NCBI GenBank assembly: GCA_902825985.1
Contig: CADEDC010000050.1
Coordinates: 1 to 45,522 of the forward strand
DNA: 45,522 nucleotides
Direction: 5' to 3'
From: an uncultured Acidobacteriota bacterium
GTDB lineage: Bacteria > Acidobacteriota > Vicinamibacteria > Vicinamibacterales > CAVVIG01
Under the pieces are notes generated by a model, which saw only the letters and a program-made list of their open reading frames with translations, searched no databases and was not told the DNA's origin. The translations under genes were made by a program, and so were the position numbers. Shown piece after piece: positions 16,915-24,755 of the stretch (positions are counted from its first letter, which is position 1; the number at the start of each line of letters is the position of its first letter).

Positions 16915-18825
16915 ATGACGGAGACATTGGCTGATCGGGCGATTTCGCCGATCACGAGGAGAACGTTCGTCAAGGGGTTGGCGGCCGGTGGCGTCGTCGC
17001 GTCGCTGGACGGCTGGGGGCAGACCGTGGCGGCACGGCCGGCAGCGGTCGCGCGGCCGGTGACGTTGAGTGGGACCGAGTTCGACCTCGAGGTCGGTGAG
17101 GCCATCGCGAACTTCACGGGCACCGACCGCACCGCCCACACGGTCAATGGGTCGCTCCCGGCGCCAACGCTGCGCTGGCGTGAAGGAGACACCGTCACAT
17201 TACGGGTCTCGAACACCTTGCGCGATCATCAGGCGTCGATACACTGGCACGGCCTGATCCTGCCGGCGAACATGGACGGTGTGCCCGGCCTCAGCTTCGA
17301 CGGCATCGCACCGGGCGAGGCCTATACGTATCGCTTTCCCGTTCGCCAGCACGGCACCTACTGGTACCACAGCCACTCCGCGTTCCAGGAACAGATCGGT
17401 CTGTACGGACCGATCATCATCGAGCCTCGCGATCCCGCGCCATTCCAGTTCGATCGCGAGCACGTCGTCCTGCTCACCGACTGGACCGACGAGCCGCCGG
17501 ACCGCATCTTCAAAAAGCTGAAGAAACGCTCGGACTACTACAATTTCCGCCAGCGCACGCTCGTCGACTTCATCCGTGACGTCCGCCGCCACGGCTGGCG
17601 CGACACCCTGGCCGATCGGCACGCGTGGGGGACGATGCGGATGAACCCGACCGACCTGTCGGACGTCACCGGCTACACCTACACGCACTTGATGAACGGA
17701 GTGCCGCCCGCCGGCAACTGGACCGGCCTGTTCCAGCCGGGCGAGCGCGTCCGGCTGCGCCTGATCAACGGCTCGGCGATGACCTATTTCGACGTCCGGA
17801 TCCCTGGCCTGCGGATGACGGTCGTCGCGGCAGACGGTCTGTACGTCCGCCCGGTCACCGTCGACGAACTGCGGATTGCCGTAGCCGAGACCTACGACGT
17901 CATCGTCGAACCTGCCGGACAGGAGGCCTACACGATTTTCGCGCAGGCGATGGACCGGACGGCGTATGCGCGCGGGACTCTGGCGATTCGCGCCGGCGCG
18001 ACCGCAGCGGTGCCGGATCCGGACCCGCGGCCGCTGTTGTCGATGGCCGACATGGGGCACGGCGACCATCGTGGACATGCGGGGACGGCGACGCCGGCGA
18101 CGCCCGGTGATGGGCTCGATCCTCACGCCGGCCACGACATGCCGGCCGGGCCGGGTGCCGCGGCCGAAACGCCGACGTTGCCGCCGGCCGGGGCGGCGCC
18201 TGGCGACGATCCACATGCCGGGCACGTGATGGCGGCGCCGGCGACGCCCGGTGATGGGCTCGATCCTCATGCCGGCCACGACATGGCCGCGATGAACGAT
18301 GCGCTGACGCATCCCGCGAGCGAACGCCACAACCCGTTGGTGGACATGCAGACAATGACACCGTCGGCGCGCCTGGACGACCCCGGCATCGGCTTGCGCG
18401 ACAACGGTCGACGTGTCCTGACCTACGCCGACCTGCACAGCCTTTCCGGAGATCCGGACGGCCGGGAGCCCAGCCGCACGATCGAGATGCACCTCACCGG
18501 CCATATGGAGCGGTTCGCGTGGTCGTTCGACGGCGTCAAGTACGGCCAGGCCGACCCGCTGCGTTTCACGTACGGCGAGCGGATCCGCATCGTCCTCGTC
18601 AACGACTCGATGATGACGCACCCGATCCATCTGCACGGCATGTGGAGCGACCTCGAGGACGAGCACGGACGGTTCCAGGTCCGCAAGCACACCATCGACA
18701 TGCCGCCCGGGACGCGCCGCACGTACCGGGTGACGGCCGATGCGCTCGGGCGGTGGGCCTATCACTGCCACCTGCTGTACCACATGGAAGCCGGGATGTT
18801 CCGGGAAGTGCGGGTGGAGGAATGA
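16915..18825 (+). CDS. copA: CopA-type multicopper oxidase
   Basis: 636 residues, exported by the Tat pathway (ITRRTFVKGLAAGGVVAS). Three cupredoxin domains carry all copper motifs: HWHG and WYHSHS in domain 1, and HPIHLHG plus HCHLLYHMEAGM in domain 3. Between domains 2 and 3 (about residues 375-470) is a His/Met-rich segment with GHGDHRGH and DPHAGHDM-like repeats, the usual copper-sequestering insert of CopA/PcoA. It oxidises Cu(I) in the periplasm. I start it at ATG 16915, which puts the Tat signal at the N-terminus; upstream in-frame codons add nothing recognisable. The stop overlaps the copB start (ATGA). Confidence 0.95.
   Translation: MTETLADRAISPITRRTFVKGLAAGGVVASLDGWGQTVAARPAAVARPVTLSGTEFDLEVGEAIANFTGTDRTAHTVNGSLPAPTLRWREGDTVTLRVSNTLRDHQASIHWHGLILPANMDGVPGLSFDGIAPGEAYTYRFPVRQHGTYWYHSHSAFQEQIGLYGPIIIEPRDPAPFQFDREHVVLLTDWTDEPPDRIFKKLKKRSDYYNFRQRTLVDFIRDVRRHGWRDTLADRHAWGTMRMNPTDLSDVTGYTYTHLMNGVPPAGNWTGLFQPGERVRLRLINGSAMTYFDVRIPGLRMTVVAADGLYVRPVTVDELRIAVAETYDVIVEPAGQEAYTIFAQAMDRTAYARGTLAIRAGATAAVPDPDPRPLLSMADMGHGDHRGHAGTATPATPGDGLDPHAGHDMPAGPGAAAETPTLPPAGAAPGDDPHAGHVMAAPATPGDGLDPHAGHDMAAMNDALTHPASERHNPLVDMQTMTPSARLDDPGIGLRDNGRRVLTYADLHSLSGDPDGREPSRTIEMHLTGHMERFAWSFDGVKYGQADPLRFTYGERIRIVLVNDSMMTHPIHLHGMWSDLEDEHGRFQVRKHTIDMPPGTRRTYRVTADALGRWAYHCHLLYHMEAGMFREVRVEE
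18093..18285 (+). repeat. 49-bp direct repeat inside copA
   Basis: Positions 18093-18141 and 18237-18285 differ at a single base (a C/T change in the His codon). Both encode the ATPGDGLDPHAGHDM unit of the His/Met-rich insert. The near-identity at DNA level indicates a recent duplication that enlarges the copper-binding segment. Confidence 0.85.
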
Positions 18826-19697
18826 AAGGGGTGCGGACAGTCGTCGCGGCTCTCACCCTGGTCGCTTGCCTGCTGTCCACGATGCCGGTTCTGGCGCAGG
18901 CGCCGACGGCAGCGGACGATCCGCACGCCGGCCATGCGCGGCCGGCAGAGGTATCGGTGCCGCCGAGGCAGGCCGATACGTCGCTACCACCGTTCATCAG
19001 GCCGTTGACCGACGAGGATCGGGCCGCCGCGTTTCCCGACCTGCACGACCGCGCGCATCCGGCGCACGGCCAGTCCATCAATTCGCTGGTGCTGTTCGAG
19101 CAGCTCGAGTGGCGGAACGCCGCTCAGGACACGCTCGCCTGGGACGTGAAGAGCTGGGTGGGCCACGACGTCGACCGGCTCTGGGTTCGCACGGAGGGCG
19201 ACGCCGAGGATGGCGGTGTGCAGGAGGCCCAGGTGCACGCGCTGTACGGCCGGGCCATCAGCCGCTGGTGGGACCTCGTCGCGGGTGTCCGGCAGGACTG
19301 GCGGCCAGGGCCGGCGCAGACGTGGGCGGCGGTCGGCATCCAAGGGCTGGCGCCATACTTCTTCGACGTCGAGGCGACCGCCTATGTTGGCGGTGGCGGG
19401 CGCACCCACCTCCGCGTGGAGACGTCGTACGACCTCCTGCTGACCAACCGCCTGATTGCGCAGCCGCTCTTCGAGTTCGAGATCGCCGGCAAATCCGATC
19501 CCCGGCGCGGCGTCGGCGCCGGCCTGACAGTCGGCGAAGCGAGCCTGCGCCTGCGCTACGAGGGCCGTCGCGAGTTCGCCCCGTACCTCGGCGTCCTCTG
19601 GCGCCGCACGTTCTTCGGCACCGCCGATCTCGCACGTCGGGATGGCCGCGAGGTGGGTGGCGTGTCGGTGACCGCCGGAGCCCGCGTGTGGTTCTGA
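18822..19697 (+). CDS. copB: Copper resistance outer-membrane protein CopB
   Basis: 291 residues with a signal peptide (VVAALTLVACLLSTMPVLAQA), a short DPHAGHA metal motif and a CopB/PcoB barrel: INSLVLFEQLEWR, WDVKSWVGHDVDRLWVRTEGD, the YGRAISRWWDLVAGVRQDW block and alternating strands ending in the aromatic VWF, as expected for an outer-membrane beta-barrel. It works with CopA in periplasmic copper resistance. Translation is coupled to copA by an ATGA overlap. No copper sensor (CopRS or CsoR) is encoded next to it. Confidence 0.92.
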   Translation: MKGVRTVVAALTLVACLLSTMPVLAQAPTAADDPHAGHARPAEVSVPPRQADTSLPPFIRPLTDEDRAAAFPDLHDRAHPAHGQSINSLVLFEQLEWRNAAQDTLAWDVKSWVGHDVDRLWVRTEGDAEDGGVQEAQVHALYGRAISRWWDLVAGVRQDWRPGPAQTWAAVGIQGLAPYFFDVEATAYVGGGGRTHLRVETSYDLLLTNRLIAQPLFEFEIAGKSDPRRGVGAGLTVGEASLRLRYEGRREFAPYLGVLWRRTFFGTADLARRDGREVGGVSVTAGARVWF

Positions 19698-19698
19698 C

Positions 19699-19727
19699 CT
19701 GACCGGCTGCTTCGCGTGCCGGATCAG
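19699..19727. terminator. Hairpin between copB and the convergent HAD gene
   Basis: CTGACCGGC and GCCGG-a-TCAG pair as a 9-bp stem with a one-base bulge around a 10-nt loop. It begins directly after the copB stop and ends at the stop of the opposing gene. No T-tract. Confidence 0.4.
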
Positions 19728-20410
19728 ACGTTCCGGGGCGCGACGGCGGCGCCGGATCGAATCCAGGCCAGCGCCTCGAACAGCGAGGCGAAGCGCTGGT
19801 GCGCGGCATCCTGCGCTTCGGCGGTCGGCTGCGCGAGGTCCGGGATGAGCAGCGGCCACAGTCCGGCGCGGCTGGCGGCGAGAATGCCGGCACTGGAATC
19901 CTCGACGGCCAGGCAATGCACCGGCGGCACGTCGAGCCGGCGCGCCGCTTCGCGATAGATGTCTGGTGCCGGTTTGCCTCGCGCGACCTGGTCGCCGGCA
20001 ACCAGCGTACGGAACCGCTCGCGGATGCCCGCCGTCCGCAGGCAGAACTCCGCCGGTTCCGTGGCGGTGGAAGTGCCGACGGCCATCGGCAGTCCGAGGG
20101 CGTCCATCCCGTCGAGAAACGCCAGCAGGCCTGCCTTGTGCGGAATGCCGGCGACGGCCACCCGTTCGTGCCAGAGCTGCCGTCGGCGACGGCGCCATGT
20201 GTCGACCGGAAACGTCGGGCCGAAGCGGTCTGCCACCTGCTGCTCGGAAACCGGCGTCGTCTGACCGATCAGTCCGGCGTAGGCGACGTCGGTGAGCTCG
20301 AACCCGAGTTCGGCGGCGGCGGTCTGCCAGGTGACCCGGTTCAGCGCTTCGGTATCGAGCATGAGGCCGTCCATGTCGAGGACGACGGCGGCGATCGTCG
20401 GGTGCGGCAT
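19724..20410 (-). CDS. HAD-family phosphatase/phosphomutase
   Basis: 228 residues, HAD subfamily IA with a helical cap, like beta-phosphoglucomutase and sugar-phosphate phosphatases. Motif I is VVLDMDGLMLDTEALN (nucleophile Asp12, acid/base Asp14), motif II the VGTSTATEP region, motif III the Lys in RGKPAPDIYREA, and motif IV VEDSSAGILAASRAG. The substrate is a small phosphorylated metabolite that cannot be specified. Start at ATG 20410 gives the conserved N-terminus; a TACAAT hexamer about 40 nt upstream is a candidate -10. Confidence 0.9.
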   Translation of the reverse strand: MPHPTIAAVVLDMDGLMLDTEALNRVTWQTAAAELGFELTDVAYAGLIGQTTPVSEQQVADRFGPTFPVDTWRRRRRQLWHERVAVAGIPHKAGLLAFLDGMDALGLPMAVGTSTATEPAEFCLRTAGIRERFRTLVAGDQVARGKPAPDIYREAARRLDVPPVHCLAVEDSSAGILAASRAGLWPLLIPDLAQPTAEAQDAAHQRFASLFEALAWIRSGAAVAPRNV

Positions 20411-20539
20411 CGTAATTGAGGGCGGTGCGCGGTCACAGGAGCGCGGCGTCTGCAATTGTACTTGGGCGCCGCCGCATCCGGCGGTTGTTGAGGTGGGCCG
20501 TGCGAGCCTGGATTGGACGACCCGGCCGGGAGCGGCAGA

Positions 20540-20568
20540 TGTAACTGATCACGCCTCATCGAGTAGTC
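20540..20568 (+). promoter_or_regulatory. Possible ECF-type promoter of the sigma operon
   Basis: TGTAAC (20540-20545) and GTAGTC (20563-20568), 17 nt apart, resemble the AAC...GTC layout of ECF sigma promoters, which often autoregulate. The match is short and the evidence is weak. Confidence 0.25.
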
Positions 20569-20617
20569 AGATTGGGGGCGCGAAATCACCAGCAACCTGG
20601 AAACCGACGAACGCCTG

Positions 20618-21196
20618 ATGGCGGCGGTGCGTGCCGGAGACGCCGGGCGGCTGGGCTGCCTGTTCGAGCGCTATCACCTGCCGCTCTACGAGTTCCTCTA
20701 CCGGACGACTGGCGACCGGCAGGGTGCCGAAGACCTGGTGCAGGACGTGTTCGTCCGCATCCTGAAGTACCGGCACACCTATCGCGACGCCAGCCCGTTC
20801 GTGACCTGGATGTATCGGATCGCCCGGAACGCCCGCGCGGACTACTTTCGCCGCCGCCGCGGAGCCGGCCTGCTGGACGCCGCGCACGTCGACGACTGCG
20901 AGTTGCCGTCGGCGGCGCCGGCCGTCACCGAGTCGCTGGTGCGCGACGCGGACGCGGCGCTGCTCCGCCGCGCGCTCATGCAGCTGCCCGACGACAAGCG
21001 CGAACTGATCGTCCTCGCGCGCTACCAGCAGCTGCCCTACGACCAGATTGCCGCGCTGCTCGACATCGAGGTGGGCGCGGTCAAGGTACGAGTTCATCGG
21101 GCGCTGAAGCAGCTCCGCGAGTGCTTCGACGACCTTGCCACCCGGAGACCATCATGGACTGCGAAGACGCCATCGTCCATATCGGACCGTTCCTGA
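20618..21196 (+). CDS. ECF RNA polymerase sigma factor
   Basis: 192 residues from ATG 20618. Region 2 (LFERYHLPLYEFLYRTTGDRQGAEDLVQDVFVRIL and the TWMYRIARNARADYFRR block) and region 4 (ALMQLPDDKRELIVLARYQQLPYDQIAALLDIEVGAVKVRVHRALKQLR) are complete. The conserved residues that normally precede region 2 (SNLETDERL) are also encoded in frame upstream, back to an ATC at 20585, but with no ATG, GTG or TTG. Start codon use is therefore unclear. It overlaps the anti-sigma gene by 43 nt, so the two are coupled. It probably controls the two DUF4097 genes behind it. Confidence 0.93.
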   Translation: MAAVRAGDAGRLGCLFERYHLPLYEFLYRTTGDRQGAEDLVQDVFVRILKYRHTYRDASPFVTWMYRIARNARADYFRRRRGAGLLDAAHVDDCELPSAAPAVTESLVRDADAALLRRALMQLPDDKRELIVLARYQQLPYDQIAALLDIEVGAVKVRVHRALKQLRECFDDLATRRPSWTAKTPSSISDRS

Positions 21197-21972
21197 ACGG
21201 CGCACTCGACCGCGACGCCGGCCGCCGGGTGCGCGAGCACCTCGCGACGTGTCCGACCTGTCAGGCCGAAGGCGATCGGCTGCGTGATCTCTGGGAGCGG
21301 CTGGGCGAGCTTCCGATCGACGGGCCGGACCGAGCCCGGATGCGCCAGCGGTTCCAGCTGGCGGTCGATTCGTTCCAGGACGGTGTCGAGCAGGAGCGCG
21401 TGCGGTGGCTCGAGCACCACTCACGGGCGCCGCGTCGGCCGGAGCCGCCGCAACGCCCCGTCGCCTGGCTGGCCGGACTTGCCGCGGCGCTGTGTGCCGG
21501 CGTCGTCATCGGCCGGGAGCTGCCGCCGCCTCCGGTGGCGGCGTCGGCCGACCTCGCGTCGCTCCGCCAGCAGCTGCATGAGACGCGGGAGATGGTGACG
21601 CTGGCACTGCTCCGACAGTCGTCGGCGACGGAGCGGCTGCGCGGCGTGACCTGGACCGAACGGATCGACACGCCGGGCGCCGGTGTCGTCTCCGCCCTGC
21701 TCGACGCCCTGTCGCACGATCCGAACGTCAACGTCCGCCTGGCGGCGATCGACGCGTTGACACGCTACGCCGATCTCCCGGGGGTCAGGTCCGGCGCGGT
21801 GGCGGCGCTGTCGGCGCCGGCGCCGCCGCTGGTGCAGGTTGCGCTCATCGATCTTCTCGTGGAGGTCCGCGAGCCGACGTCGCGTGACGCGCTGCGCCAG
21901 CTCGTGAACGATGCGGCGACAGACGTGAGCGTGCGCGACCGTGCCGCACGAGCGATTCAGGAGCTAGGGTGA
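21154..21972 (+). CDS. Zinc-finger anti-sigma factor with HEAT-like C-terminal repeats
   Basis: 272 residues. Residues 1-35 are a zf-HC2/anti-sigma zinc finger (MDCEDAIVHIGPFLNG, then the HLATCPTC HxxxCxxC core). One membrane segment (AWLAGLAAALCAGVVIG, about 106-122) follows, then a coiled-coil-like stretch. The periplasmic end (about 185-272) holds alternating helices of HEAT type: SHDPNVNVRLAAIDALTRYA, APPLVQVALIDLLVEV and DVSVRDRAARAIQELG. The N-terminus should hold the ECF sigma inactive at the membrane; the HEAT-like part is a plausible sensor or protein-binding surface. GGAGACC precedes the ATG within the sigma gene. Confidence 0.9.
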   Translation: MDCEDAIVHIGPFLNGALDRDAGRRVREHLATCPTCQAEGDRLRDLWERLGELPIDGPDRARMRQRFQLAVDSFQDGVEQERVRWLEHHSRAPRRPEPPQRPVAWLAGLAAALCAGVVIGRELPPPPVAASADLASLRQQLHETREMVTLALLRQSSATERLRGVTWTERIDTPGAGVVSALLDALSHDPNVNVRLAAIDALTRYADLPGVRSGAVAALSAPAPPLVQVALIDLLVEVREPTSRDALRQLVNDAATDVSVRDRAARAIQELG

Positions 21973-21975
21973 GAC

Positions 21976-22854
21976 ATGCAGGTACAGATCGGGCTGGTTG
22001 CCGTCGCCGGAGTGCTGCTGGTCATCGCGGCGGGCGGCGAGCCTCGCGAGCGCGGCGAATCGGCGTTTCCGTTCGAGACGCGGGATACTGTTCGCCGCTC
22101 GCTGGACGTGTCGGGGTCGGCCGGCCGGCGTCTCGAGTTGAGCAACGTCTCCGGGGCGATCGTGGTCACCGCGACGAGCGGGAACACGATTGAACTGGTG
22201 GGTGAACGGACGGTCCGGGCGAAGACCCAGGCGGCCCTCGACGACGCGCGACGCGATTCCACCCCGGTGGTGACCCAGACGCCGGACGGCGTGGTGGTGT
22301 TCGGTGCCGGTGGGGCGCGGCGCGGATGCGACGAGCGCAGCCCCGGCCGCGAGCGGTGGGATGAGCCGACCTCGCGGGTAGAGACGAGCTTCACCATCCG
22401 CGTGCCGGCATCGCTGTCGCTCCGTCTCTGCACGGTGAACGGGCGGACGTCCGTGACCGGCGTGTCTGCCGCGGTGGCGGTCACCGGCGTGAACGGGCGG
22501 GTCGAGGTCACCGGGGCGCGCGGCCCAATCGCCATCACGACGGTCAACGGTGGCGTGATCGCGGCCTTCGTCGCGCCACCCGACGGAGCGTCTTCCGTCA
22601 AGACGGTCAACGGCGACGTCGAGATGACGCTGCCAGCCGCGACGACGGCCGATGTGTGGTTGAACACGCGAAACGGTGGACTGTTCACCGACTTCGAGAC
22701 CACGCCGCTGCCGGCGCCGGTCGTGACGCCAGAGCGCCGCAACGGCATGCTCCGTTATCGCAACAGCGGTCGGCTCGGTGTGCGGATCGGACGCGGTGGG
22801 CCGGAGCTGAACCTCGAAACACTCAACGGCGACGTCCGCGTTCTGCGGCGATAG
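21976..22854 (+). CDS. Exported DUF4097-type beta-helix protein
   Basis: 292 residues, starting 3 nt after the anti-sigma stop. A signal or anchor segment (MQVQIGLVAVAGVLLVIAAGG) precedes a DUF4097 domain made of short repeating beta units: LSNVSGAIVVTATSG, CTVNGRTSVTGVS, TGVNGRVEVTGARG, TTVNGGVIAAF, KTVNGDVEM and ETLNGDVRVLR. The VNG-V pattern repeats about every 20 residues, as in a right-handed beta-helix. The family is often found with ECF or PspC-type regulators; its biochemical role is unknown. Codon use is as in its neighbours. Confidence 0.85.
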   Translation: MQVQIGLVAVAGVLLVIAAGGEPRERGESAFPFETRDTVRRSLDVSGSAGRRLELSNVSGAIVVTATSGNTIELVGERTVRAKTQAALDDARRDSTPVVTQTPDGVVVFGAGGARRGCDERSPGRERWDEPTSRVETSFTIRVPASLSLRLCTVNGRTSVTGVSAAVAVTGVNGRVEVTGARGPIAITTVNGGVIAAFVAPPDGASSVKTVNGDVEMTLPAATTADVWLNTRNGGLFTDFETTPLPAPVVTPERRNGMLRYRNSGRLGVRIGRGGPELNLETLNGDVRVLRR

Positions 22855-22863
22855 GGGAGACCC

Positions 22864-23841
22864 ATGGACAGCAAGCCTCTCGACACGACCGGACAGCCGT
22901 GGCACATCATGCGCATCGTCATCGTCTCGTGCCTCGCCGTCGGAGCCACCGTCACGGCCGCGGTGCAGCCGGATCCCTCGGCGCCGGCCGCGCAGGCGGC
23001 GGCGCGCGGCCAACGGACCGTCGTCCCGTTCAGCGAACCGGGGCGGCTGGGCACCGTTCGCGTGCGGGTCATCCAGGGCTCCGTCAGCGTGCGGGCCGGC
23101 AGCGGGCGCGACGTGACGGTGGAGGTCGCCGGCGACGTGACGCCGCGCCTCGATCGGGGGCCGGAGCGCCGGCCGGACGGCCTGCGACGGCTGACCCAGC
23201 CGGCAGGGCTGGACATCGCGGAGGAAGGGAACGTTGTCTCGATCACGGCGCGCCCTTCCGACGGCCGTGTGCTCGCGATTGAGGTGCCGACCCGCACCAA
23301 CCTGGAACTCTCCGTCGTGACCGGCAACATCTCGGTGGAGGGGGTGGAAGGGGAGATCGAGGTCAATGACGTGAACGGTGACGTCACGCTGACCGACGTC
23401 GCCGGCACCGTCGTCGCGCACAGCGTGAACGGCGGACTGCGGGCCACCATGCGACAGGTGGCGGACGCGCCGATGGCGTTCACATCGTTGAATGGCGAGG
23501 TGGACGTCACCTTGCCGGCGTCGACGAAAGGGACGTTTCGGCTGCGCAGCGATCAGGGGGATGTCTACACCGATTTCGACCTGCAGACAATGGCCCCTCC
23601 GGCCGGAGGCCCGGACACGTCGTTCGGGCCTCGGCGGCGTGCCGGGAGCGATCGCGATCGCCGCCAGGGCGCGGCGCGCGAGCGGCAGCGGCAGCGCGCG
23701 CAGGCGCAGACACGGGAGAAGGACGGCGGACGATACGCGTTGCCGATGGATCGCTCCGTCTACGGCACGATCAACGGCGGTGGCGCCGAGATCGAACTGC
23801 GCACCTACAACGGTGACGTCTTCCTGCGGAAGGGGAAGTAG
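22864..23841 (+). CDS. Second exported DUF4097-type protein
   Basis: 325 residues, a diverged paralogue of the preceding gene with the same repeating units: VTGNISVEGVEGEIEVNDVNG, TLTDVAGTVVAHSVNGG, TSLNGEVDVTLPAS and RTYNGDVFLRKGK at the end. ATG 22864 has SD GGGGAG; the hydrophobic signal (MRIVIVSCLAVGATVTAAVQ) begins 15 residues later, so a start at 22909 is also possible. A strongly basic, Arg/Gln-rich insert (about residues 255-285: RRRAGS, RQRQRAQAQTREKD) interrupts the beta repeats and is absent from the first paralogue. Confidence 0.83.
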   Translation: MDSKPLDTTGQPWHIMRIVIVSCLAVGATVTAAVQPDPSAPAAQAAARGQRTVVPFSEPGRLGTVRVRVIQGSVSVRAGSGRDVTVEVAGDVTPRLDRGPERRPDGLRRLTQPAGLDIAEEGNVVSITARPSDGRVLAIEVPTRTNLELSVVTGNISVEGVEGEIEVNDVNGDVTLTDVAGTVVAHSVNGGLRATMRQVADAPMAFTSLNGEVDVTLPASTKGTFRLRSDQGDVYTDFDLQTMAPPAGGPDTSFGPRRRAGSDRDRRQGAARERQRQRAQAQTREKDGGRYALPMDRSVYGTINGGGAEIELRTYNGDVFLRKGK

Positions 23842-23856
23842 CCGCCGCCGTGCCGC

Positions 23857-24568
23857 TCACGACGCCGTCCGCAGCGTCGCGACCTCCTCGTCGGTGAGAT
23901 GGCGCCACGCGCCGATCGGCAACGTGCCGATCCGCAGCGCGCCGATCTGTACCCGAACGAGCTTCAGGACGACGGCGCCGAGCGCCTCGACCATCCGCCG
24001 CACCTGGCGGTTCCGTCCCTCGGTGATCGTGATCTCGATGTGGGTGTACTTGGCGGAGTCGCGCAGGCGGACGACGTGAGCCGGCCGCGTCGGTCCATCG
24101 CTGAGCTCGATGCCGTCGCGAAGACGCTGCAGTTGTTCGTCACTCAACACCTTGGATGCCTTCACGAGGTACGTCTTGGGGACGTGCGACTCGGGGTTGT
24201 GTGTCGTTGGTCATCAGCAATAGGCCCGAGGTGTCGAGATCCAGCCGCCCCACCGGTGACACGAACGTCTTCAAGGCCTTCGTCAGCTCGTACACGGTGG
24301 GGCGCCCGTCTGGATCTTTGTACGTGGTGATGTAGCCGGTCGGCTTATAGAGCAGTGCGTAGACGCGATCGGCCACCTCCAGTGGCCGGCCGTCGAAACG
24401 CACGCGGTCGCGCGTCATGTCCACCCAGGTGTCGGGGTGCTGGGTCACCTTGCCGTTGATCGCGACCCGTCCTTGATGGATCCAGCGTCGTGCCTCGGTC
24501 CGCGAGCCGAGGCCTGCCTTCGAAATCACGCGTTCCAGCGTCTTGAGCGGGCGCTTCCCTGAATCCAC
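23857..24568 (-). pseudogene. Frameshifted RsuA/RluB-type 23S/16S rRNA pseudouridine synthase
   Basis: The first reading frame starts at GTG 24568 (SD GGAGG) and encodes an S4 RNA-binding domain (LERVISKAGLGSRTEARRW) and the catalytic block with GRLDLDTSGLLLMTNDT, whose second Asp is the catalytic residue. It then runs out of frame and stops at 24140. The rest of the enzyme (NPESHVPKTYLVKASKVLSDEQL to RNRQVRRMVEALGAVVLKLVRVQIG) continues in another frame down to 23857. The residues normally between NDT and the SHVPKTY block (about seven) are missing, which fits a deletion of about 20 nt rather than a single-base error. As assembled the product would lack its C-terminal half. Confidence 0.8.
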
Positions 24569-24740
24569 AGTCCTCCCATTGTGACCCACGACTCGGCCGT
24601 TCGGCAGCCGAACCCGCGGCGGGTCGGGGCCACCCACCCCCCGCGGCTACGGATGCGCTACTACCGCGAGCGTTGGAACGCGCGCGAGAAAGCGCTCACC
24701 TCGACCGGTGTTTCCAAGGATGCAGGCTGCCGCGCGGTTT

Positions 24741-24746
24741 TATACT
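24741..24746 (+). promoter_or_regulatory. -10 element of the stressosome operon
   Basis: TATACT, 9 nt before the rsbR ATG at 24756; the expected transcript would have a leader of only about 3 nt. No clear -35. The remaining 170 nt back to the pseudouridine synthase start show nothing else. Confidence 0.5.
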
Positions 24747-24755
24747 GCTGGTCCC

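Noticed and set aside
17200-18783. 527-codon open frame antisense to copA
   Set aside because: copA has all copper motifs in its frame; the antisense product has no recognisable domain and no ribosome binding site.
24140-24220. Programmed frameshift in the pseudouridine synthase gene
   Set aside because: No slippery heptamer is visible at the junction, and the expected residues between the frames are missing, which a programmed shift would not explain.
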